A stretch of 25,543 nucleotides of DNA from DASQUK01 sp046723645 (lineage in GTDB: Bacteria > Actinomycetota > Acidimicrobiia > Acidimicrobiales > VFJN01): the NCBI GenBank assembly GCA_046723645.1, contig JBKOUY010000164.1, positions 1 through 25,543 of the forward strand. Direction: 5' to 3'. Shown one piece after another: positions 21,049 through 25,543 of the stretch. A program made the translations under genes and the position numbers. Positions within the stretch are counted from its first letter, which is position 1; each line of letters starts with the position of its first letter. The notes below the pieces were generated by a model, which was not told the DNA's origin, ran no database searches, and saw nothing but the letters and a program-made list of their open reading frames with translations.

Positions 21049-21915
21049 TCAGGCGGTGGCGTCCCAGTGGCGCCGGAGATGGGGGATCAGGTCGGCGGCG
21101 CGTTCGTCGGGGAAGAACAGCTTGGCACCCTCGATCTCGATGATCTCGGTGGCCCCGGGGATGGTGTCGCGCAGCCACCGTGCCGAGGACAGGTCGAAGA
21201 ACCGGTCTCCGGTGCCCCACACGAGCAGCGTGGGGATGTCGAGCTCCTTGAGCTGCGGCTCGACGGCGAGCAACGGTCCGGGTTCGAGCTGGGCGACGCA
21301 GCGCTCGAGCTCGCGGGCGCGGAGATCGGACTCGGCGAGGGGCGCCAGGTAGGCGTGGAGCACCTCGTCCGGTAGCTCCTCAGGTCGCTCGTAACCAGAG
21401 CCGAACCCCGCATCCGAGCGTGCCAGCGTGAAGTCGGTCGCCAGGCCCTTGACCGCATCCGCCAGCATGCCCTGGCGCGCCAAGTCGACGATGGGGGCGA
21501 AGTCGGCGGGTGGGATGTTCCCCTGGGTGTCGCAGTTGGTGAGCGTGAAGCTGCGCAGCCGCTGCGGGTTGGTGGCGGCGAAAATCTGGGCCACGGCCCC
21601 GCCCGTGTCGTTGGCGACGAGGTCGACCTGGTCGGCACCGATGCCGTCGCACAGTGCGATGAGTGCGTGTGCCAGGCCGTCGAGCGACAGGTCCCAGGAG
21701 TCGGTGGTTCGGGTCTGCCCGTGGGCCGGCAGGTCGATGGCGACGCAGCGGCGCTCCGTGCCGACGGCAGGAAGGACGTTGCGCCAGAAGAAGGCGTTGG
21801 TGAAGACGCCATGGACGAACAACGCCGTCGGCCCCTCGCCGTAGTCGAGATAGGAGATGTCACCGAGCTCCGTGGCTGCGGTTCTGCGGTGGCCTTCGAG
21901 CTGGTTCGGCGTCAT
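21049..21915 (-). CDS. Alpha/beta hydrolase, Asp-nucleophile (dehalogenase/epoxide hydrolase-like) fold
   Basis: The 288-residue protein has HGV (35-37, oxyanion region), the nucleophile elbow LVANDTGGAVAQ with Asp103 in the position used by haloalkane dehalogenases and epoxide hydrolases, and an acid-bearing GTGDRFF (Asp237). The region that should hold the catalytic His, normally A-G-H-F-x-P-E-E-R, reads G-A-K-L-F-F-P-D-E-R, with Leu266 replacing His. Activity of the usual type would be impaired unless one of the C-terminal His residues (279, 283) substitutes. I recall homologues with R-L-F-F-P-E-E-R at this point, so the change may be a feature of a subfamily. ATG 21915 is preferred over ATG 21930 because AGGAG lies 5 bases upstream. 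It is divergent from and probably controlled by the TetR gene. Confidence 0.9.
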   Translation of the reverse strand: MTPNQLEGHRRTAATELGDISYLDYGEGPTALFVHGVFTNAFFWRNVLPAVGTERRCVAIDLPAHGQTRTTDSWDLSLDGLAHALIALCDGIGADQVDLVANDTGGAVAQIFAATNPQRLRSFTLTNCDTQGNIPPADFAPIVDLARQGMLADAVKGLATDFTLARSDAGFGSGYERPEELPDEVLHAYLAPLAESDLRARELERCVAQLEPGPLLAVEPQLKELDIPTLLVWGTGDRFFDLSSARWLRDTIPGATEIIEIEGAKLFFPDERAADLIPHLRRHWDATA

Positions 21916-21933
21916 GGGGCTCCTCTCCATCTA

Positions 21934-21977
21934 ACAGACCGACGGTCGGTATACTCACAAACCGACCATCGGTCTGT
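21934..21977. promoter_or_regulatory. Dual TetR operator between hydrolase and tetR
   Basis: ACAGACCGACGGTCGGT (21934-21950) and ACCGACCATCGGTCTGT (21961-21977) are an inverted repeat with 16 of 17 matches. Each half also contains its own palindrome, ACCGAnnnTCGGT, so two sites are centred 23 bases apart. The 10-base spacer carries TATACT (21950-21955), a plausible plus-strand -10 for tetR. Confidence 0.85.
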
Positions 21978-21991
21978 CAAGCTGATGTGTG

Positions 21992-22582
21992 ATGGTGAAC
22001 AAGCGGGTCGAACAAGGTCAGGCGACGAGAGCGGCGTTGATCGGCGTCGCGACCGAGCTGTTCGCCGCGAACGGCTACGACGGCACCGCCATCCCGGCCG
22101 TGCTCGACGCCGCCGGCGTCAGCCGCGGGGCGCTGTACCACCACTTCGGGAGCAAGGAGGCGCTCTTCGAGGCCGTGCTCCAGGCGGTCGAGGCGCAGGC
22201 CACATTCAAGGTCACGCGTGCGGCCGGCGGCGCCACCGACCCGCTGGACGGCCTCCGCCGGGGGTGCGCCGCCTATCTGGCCATGTGTCGCGATCCGGTC
22301 GTCCGCCGGATCTCGCTCATCGACGCGCCGGCCGTTGTCGGTTGGGAGCGGTGGCGGGAGATCGACGAGCAGCATGCCTTCGGGCTCGTGAAGGCTGCGA
22401 TCGCCGCGATTGCGGCCGACGGGCGAGTCAAGCCGGAGCTGGTCGACGTCATGGCCCACATGGTGCTGGCGGCGCTGCTCGAGGTGGCACTCCTCGTTGC
22501 CCGTGCCGACGAGGGCCGCATCGCGATACGCCGGGGGCAGGAGGCGATCGACGAGCTCCTGACCGCATTGTTCGGGTCATGA
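21992..22582 (+). CDS. TetR-family transcriptional repressor
   Basis: The 196-residue protein has the TetR HTH: ATRAALIGVATELFAANGYDGTAIPAVLDAAGVSRGALYHHFGSKEALFEAVL, followed by an all-helical ligand-binding domain (about 60-196) with AYLAMCRDPVVRRISLIDAPAVVGWERWREID, typical of TetR C-terminal regions of the TetR_C_13-like type. It is divergent from the alpha/beta hydrolase with two operator-like palindromes between them, so it probably represses itself and the hydrolase and responds to a hydrophobic or xenobiotic ligand. There are three closely spaced possible starts (GTG 21989, ATG 21992, GTG 21995); ATG is chosen. No ribosome-binding site is seen. Confidence 0.95.
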   Translation: MVNKRVEQGQATRAALIGVATELFAANGYDGTAIPAVLDAAGVSRGALYHHFGSKEALFEAVLQAVEAQATFKVTRAAGGATDPLDGLRRGCAAYLAMCRDPVVRRISLIDAPAVVGWERWREIDEQHAFGLVKAAIAAIAADGRVKPELVDVMAHMVLAALLEVALLVARADEGRIAIRRGQEAIDELLTALFGS

Positions 22583-22597
22583 GCCCGCGAGCGCCCA

Positions 22598-23110
22598 CTA
22601 CGTCTCGACCACGTCGACCATGTACTGGTCGTGGCGCCGGAAGAAGGAGGCCAACTCCTCCTCGGACAACTGCCGTCCCGACGCGATGATCTCGCCGAGC
22701 TCACTGAAGAACGCCTCGCGCGGCGTACCCGGGGCGAACAGGATGAGGATGCTGGCCGGCTCGCTCGTGTCGTTGCGAAACCCGTGCACGCCGTGTTCCG
22801 GCACATGCAGGAACGAGCCCGGCCCGGCCGGCAGCCACGACCGGCCGTCGAACAACGTGACCGTCCCGGAGAGCACATAGAACGACTCGGTGAACCCCGT
22901 GTGCAGGTGCGGCGACGCCCCACCGGCATGTGGCGTCATGTCGTAGCGGAAGAGCCCGAAGCGCCCTCCCGTCAGCCGCCCGGGTGCGACGAACGTCGCC
23001 AGGCTCTCCGGACCGACCTGCGCCTGCGGAGCGCTCCCCGGCTCCACGAGCGTGGCACTGGCTTCGGCATGGGGGCGAACGCCTCCGGCCGCGTGGACAA
23101 TGAACGACAT
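22598..23110 (-). CDS. Cupin-domain protein (quercetinase-like)
   Basis: The 170-residue protein has a single cupin barrel: PHLHTGFTESFYVLSGTVTLFDG (cupin motif 1 with the His-x-His and Glu metal ligands) and PAGPGSFLHVPEHGVHGFRN (motif 2 with the third His). Flanking segments LTGGRFGLFRYDMTPHAGG resemble small actinobacterial quercetin-2,3-dioxygenase-like cupins, which are annotated by similarity only. Metal binding is likely; the substrate is unknown. The TetR gene converges on it with only about 15 bases between the stops, and the alpha/beta hydrolase at 23174-23995 lies 63 bases upstream on the same strand, so an operon with that gene is possible. Confidence 0.92.
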   Translation of the reverse strand: MSFIVHAAGGVRPHAEASATLVEPGSAPQAQVGPESLATFVAPGRLTGGRFGLFRYDMTPHAGGASPHLHTGFTESFYVLSGTVTLFDGRSWLPAGPGSFLHVPEHGVHGFRNDTSEPASILILFAPGTPREAFFSELGEIIASGRQLSEEELASFFRRHDQYMVDVVET

Positions 23111-23173
23111 GCGACCAGCGTCGCGCGACTCGCGGAGCCGTCGCCGCGCGGCGCCACCGGCCCGACCTCGGGC

Positions 23174-23995
23174 TCAGTCGCTGATGAACGCCAGCAGATC
23201 GGCGTTGAACTGGTCCTTGTGGGTGGCGAAGAGGCCGTGGGGCGCACCCGGGTAGACCTTCAGGGTCGCGTCCTTGACGATCCCGGCAGACCGGCGCGCC
23301 GATGCGGCGATGGGCACGATCTGGTCGTCGTCGCCATGGATGATCAGGGTCGGGATGTCGATCCTCTCGAGGTCTTCGGTCAGGTCGGTCTCCGAGAACG
23401 CCTTGACGCAGTCGAAGGCACCCTTGAACCCAACCTGCATGCTCCAGAGCCAGAAGGCGTCGCGGGTTCCCTGCGAGACGGTCGAGCCGGGCCGGTTGGC
23501 GCCGTAGAAGGGCGCGCTCAGGTCCTTGTAGTACTGCGAGCGGTCGGCGGTGAGACCGGCGCGGATCTCGTCGAACGCCTCGATCGGGGTGCCGTCGGGG
23601 TTGGCGTCGGACTTCAGCATGAGTGGCGGGATGGCGCCCACGAGCACCGCCTTGGCGACGCGGGCCGTGCCGTGGCGACCCATGTAGCGGGTCACCTCGC
23701 CGCCCCCGGTGGAGTGGCCCACCAGGATGACATCACTGAGATTCAGGGCCTCGATGACCTGCGAGAGGTCGTCGGCGTAGGTGTCCATCTCGTTGCCGCT
23801 CCAGGGCTGGCTGGAGCGCCCATGGCCACGCCGGTCGTGCGCGACCGCCCGGAACCCGTTGGAGGCGACGAGAAACGCCTGGTCGTCCCATGCGTCGGCG
23901 TTGAGAGGCCAACCGTGGCTGAAGACGACCGGCTGCCCGGTGCCCCAATCCTTGTAGAAGATCGCAGTCCCGTCCGTGGTGGTGATCGTTGCCAT
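23174..23995 (-). CDS. Alpha/beta hydrolase, non-heme chloroperoxidase/esterase type
   Basis: The 273-residue protein follows the cofactor-free chloroperoxidase/arylesterase pattern: HGWPLNADAWDDQ (oxyanion loop), DRRGHGRSSQPWSGN, the elbow VGHSTGGGEV with nucleophile Ser95, GDDDQIVP with the catalytic Asp, and the final His in PGAPHGLFATH. All three catalytic residues are present, unlike in the nearby hydrolase at 21049. The family hydrolyses esters and can form peracids; haloperoxidase activity is a side reaction. ATG 23995 has GAGGAG 6-7 bases upstream. It lies upstream of the cupin gene in the same direction, and the intergenic gap is 63 bases. The native substrate is unknown. Confidence 0.95.
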   Translation of the reverse strand: MATITTTDGTAIFYKDWGTGQPVVFSHGWPLNADAWDDQAFLVASNGFRAVAHDRRGHGRSSQPWSGNEMDTYADDLSQVIEALNLSDVILVGHSTGGGEVTRYMGRHGTARVAKAVLVGAIPPLMLKSDANPDGTPIEAFDEIRAGLTADRSQYYKDLSAPFYGANRPGSTVSQGTRDAFWLWSMQVGFKGAFDCVKAFSETDLTEDLERIDIPTLIIHGDDDQIVPIAASARRSAGIVKDATLKVYPGAPHGLFATHKDQFNADLLAFISD

Positions 23996-24142
23996 CGGCG
24001 TCTCCTCGCTGGATGGAGGGTCGGGGGGCGATGTCCCGACTGGTTCCGTTGGCGTGCGGGGTCGGCAACGGCCGTCCGCTGGTGGCTCGGATGGGGGAAC
24101 CGCCGGCCTCGCGAACGCGCAGAGCGAGCTTCCCGCGCGCTG

Positions 24143-25258
24143 TCAGCGGTCGCAAGGGGTCATTTCCTGCGTGTCGCCGGCGTGGAGCGCGCCGTAGATG
24201 CGGTCTCGCAGGGCGTTCGCCTCCGTGTCGGTGAACGTGCGCTCGAGGTGACGGAGCACGACCCGCACGAGGACGTTCTTGTGCCGCCGGTCCATGCCCA
24301 TGCGGGCGATGGCCGACGCCGGCAGGTCGCCGTACGGAGTGTCGGACAGCACTGCGACCTCCTCGACGGCGCTGGCGTCGTCGCCAAGGGCGTCGCGGAC
24401 ACGGTCGCCCAGCTGTTCGACGTCGTCGCCGGCGTCGACGGCAACCGACAGGTCGCGCACCACGGGCGGCTTCGCCGAGACGACCCGGTAGGGGCCGAGG
24501 TCGAGCATCTGGCCCCCGACGCGGGGGTCAGGGGAACGCAGGAGCCGAATGTCGGGGATCTGCTTGCGGAGCATCAGCAGCCGGTCCAGGCCCATGCCCA
24601 GGGCCAGGCCGTGCCAGCCGTCCAGGCCCGCCCGGGCCAGGACGTCGGGGTGGGCGAGCCCGCACTCCCACACCTCCACCCACTCGCCACCCTGAGCGAC
24701 GTCCACTTGGCGGCCGTCGACGGTGTACGGGTGGACCCGCGGTTCGGCGCGCCACGGCCGCCCGGGGGCGAGCGCCTCCGCGAGCAGCGCAACCATCTGA
24801 TCCATGTCCGCGTTGGTGAGGGGCCGGCGCGAGATCCGCCACAGGTCGAGCTGGTGCGGCGTCCCGGTGTGCAGTCGATCGATGGCGTCCCGGCGGTAGA
24901 CGATGCCGGGACAGACCAACAGGACGTCGTCTACGGGATCGACGGCCAGTGCTCGGAGCGCCGCGGGCACCATGGCGCTGGAGTGGCTGCGCAACATGCG
25001 TTGGCGGTCGACGTAGCGCGTATAGCGGGCGTCGCGGCTGGCGGCAGCGGCGGTGAACCCGAGGTTGTCGTAGTTGTCGGCGATCGGAACGACGCGGGGA
25101 CCGGGGCAGGGGCGCGCGGGACAGCGCCAGGCAGCAACGAGCGCGTTGGCGGCGAGCCCGACGAGCGACTGGATGGCGTGCGGCCCGGCGTTGCGATCGG
25201 TGAGGTCCCGCAACGCCAAGTCGCGGGCGAGCTGCTCGGTGGTGAGGTAGGTGGGCAC
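24143..25258 (-). CDS. Single-chain PheS-like class II aminoacyl-tRNA synthetase homologue with C-terminal FDX-ACB-like domain
   Basis: From GTG 25258 the product has 371 residues. The first part is a class II synthetase core of the PheRS alpha type: motif 1-like region with LRSHSSAMVP (compare LRTHTSPVQ), motif 2 YRRDAIDRLHTGTPHQLDLW (121-140), and motif 3 LALGMGLDRLLMLRKQIPDI (218-237). It lacks the N-terminal coiled coil of bacterial PheS. Residues about 266-361 (VVRDLSVAV... RTFTDTEANALRDRIYGAL) look like the ferredoxin-fold anticodon-binding domain normally found at the end of PheT. The same order is seen in mitochondrial PheRS, a single-chain enzyme. The two-subunit PheST is not in the window, so this is probably an extra, PheS-related ligase of unknown substrate. 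GTG 25258 is chosen because GAGGAG lies about 7 bases upstream. Confidence 0.82.
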   Translation of the reverse strand: MPTYLTTEQLARDLALRDLTDRNAGPHAIQSLVGLAANALVAAWRCPARPCPGPRVVPIADNYDNLGFTAAAASRDARYTRYVDRQRMLRSHSSAMVPAALRALAVDPVDDVLLVCPGIVYRRDAIDRLHTGTPHQLDLWRISRRPLTNADMDQMVALLAEALAPGRPWRAEPRVHPYTVDGRQVDVAQGGEWVEVWECGLAHPDVLARAGLDGWHGLALGMGLDRLLMLRKQIPDIRLLRSPDPRVGGQMLDLGPYRVVSAKPPVVRDLSVAVDAGDDVEQLGDRVRDALGDDASAVEEVAVLSDTPYGDLPASAIARMGMDRRHKNVLVRVVLRHLERTFTDTEANALRDRIYGALHAGDTQEMTPCDR

Positions 25259-25502
25259 GACTGGCTCCTCTGCACGGGAATCGGGTGGCGGGGGCGGATC
25301 CCCGGCCCGTTCGCCCGGCGTGGAGTCAGCGGTGGTGAGGCCGCGGCGCCACGCGGCCCGAGGGGGCCGGGGAGCCGGTAAATCGCGCGGTGGCTGCAAC
25401 CTGCACGGCAGCGATCGTACGCGGGCGGTGCCGAGGTCGCACCGGAATACCGCCGGCGGCAGTCGCCCCGCGTGATCTGCGCCGGCCGTAGCTTTGGGCC
25501 GC
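25259..25502. other. Divergent intergenic region of the PheS-like gene and the last gene
   Basis: No gene is apparent. The minus strand has TACGAT near 25413-25418, a possible -10 that would leave a 5' leader of about 150 bases before the PheS-like GTG. No convincing T-box or riboswitch was recognised. Confidence 0.4.
25489..25494 (+). promoter_or_regulatory. Candidate -10 box for leaderless last gene
   Basis: TAGCTT (TAnnnT) ends 8 bases before ATG 25503, the same geometry as at other genes in the window. Confidence 0.35.
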
Positions 25503-25543
25503 ATGCCACGCGTAGCCCTGGCCACGGCGATCGACGCCGTGGC
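25503..25543 (+). CDS. Start of an unidentified gene, possibly ATP-grasp; truncated by window end
   Basis: Only 13 codons are visible: M-P-R-V-A-L-A-T-A-I-D-A-V. The R-V-A-L-(A/V)-T opening is frequent in RimK-like ATP-grasp proteins of actinobacteria, but 13 residues cannot establish a family. A TAGCTT box 8 bases before the ATG supports a leaderless start, and no competing gene covers the region. Confidence 0.35.
   Translation, partial: MPRVALATAIDAV

Noticed and set aside
22631..25381. 916-codon plus-strand open frame across the cupin, hydrolase and PheS-like genes
   Set aside because: Three minus-strand genes with clear catalytic motifs cover the same DNA; the plus frame has no recognisable domain and runs through their gaps only by GC bias.
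25415..25450. T-box-like GGCACCGC sequence upstream of the PheS-like gene
   Set aside because: Only a partial match to the TGGNACCGCG core, no stem I specifier structure seen, and it lies upstream of the candidate -10.
1..25543. CRISPR array, tRNA/rRNA genes, IS elements or attachment sites
   Set aside because: No regularly spaced repeats, no cloverleaf sequences and no transposase or integrase frames were found in reading both strands.

Overview
The window is high-GC DNA whose gene content fits an actinobacterium. The markers are two luciferase-like (probably F420-dependent) oxidoreductases, a bacterial Ku, a glutamine synthetase / glutamine-amidotransferase / short-chain dehydrogenase locus like the glnA4 region of mycobacteria, several actinobacterial proteins of unknown function, and many starts that look leaderless (a TAnnnT box 5-8 bases before ATG/GTG). 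An acidimicrobial or other deep-branching actinobacterium is a guess; no rRNA or tRNA gene was found to settle it. I see no prophage, IS element, CRISPR array or plasmid function. It reads as ordinary chromosome with short operons and many small regulator/enzyme pairs.

Layout. 1-873: 3' part of a LacI-type regulator. 915-4305 (minus): a YrhK-like membrane protein, a PAP2 phosphatase and an SppA-type protease. 4448-6368 (plus): Ku, then a luciferase-like oxidoreductase. 6384-8000: a CYTH protein (minus) divergent from an ArsR + AHSA1/SRPBCC pair (plus). 8116-9556: an HxlR regulator divergent from a DUF899 protein and a coupled small membrane protein. 9649-10743: a GNAT, a gene-poor stretch with an AT-rich inverted repeat, and a 48-residue membrane protein. 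10754-13721 (minus): an SDR, a glutamine synthetase and a gamma-glutamyl hydrolase, probably a gamma-glutamylation route for an amine. 13876-14746 (plus): a cyclic-nucleotide-binding protein and a possible RemA-like protein. 14774-15993 (minus): two adjacent genes sharing one C-terminal module, one membrane-anchored. 16116-16736: a conserved CxxC protein of unknown function. 16857-19290: a secreted GH43 glycosidase divergent from a secreted RTX-like acidic protein, then a 12-bp terminator. 19376-20782: a second luciferase-like oxidoreductase (minus) divergent from a second GNAT. 20893-22582: a 41-residue ORF, then an alpha/beta hydrolase (minus) divergent from a TetR regulator with two operator-like palindromes between them. 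22598-25258 (minus): a cupin, a chloroperoxidase-type hydrolase and an unusual single-chain PheS-like class II synthetase with a C-terminal anticodon-binding-like domain. 25503 to the end: the start of a plus-strand gene, possibly ATP-grasp.

Points most worth following: the single-chain PheS-like protein; the TetR-controlled hydrolase that has Leu where the catalytic His should be; the membrane/soluble paralogue pair; and the repeated leaderless-promoter geometry with palindromes placed over or beside it in the regulator/target pairs.
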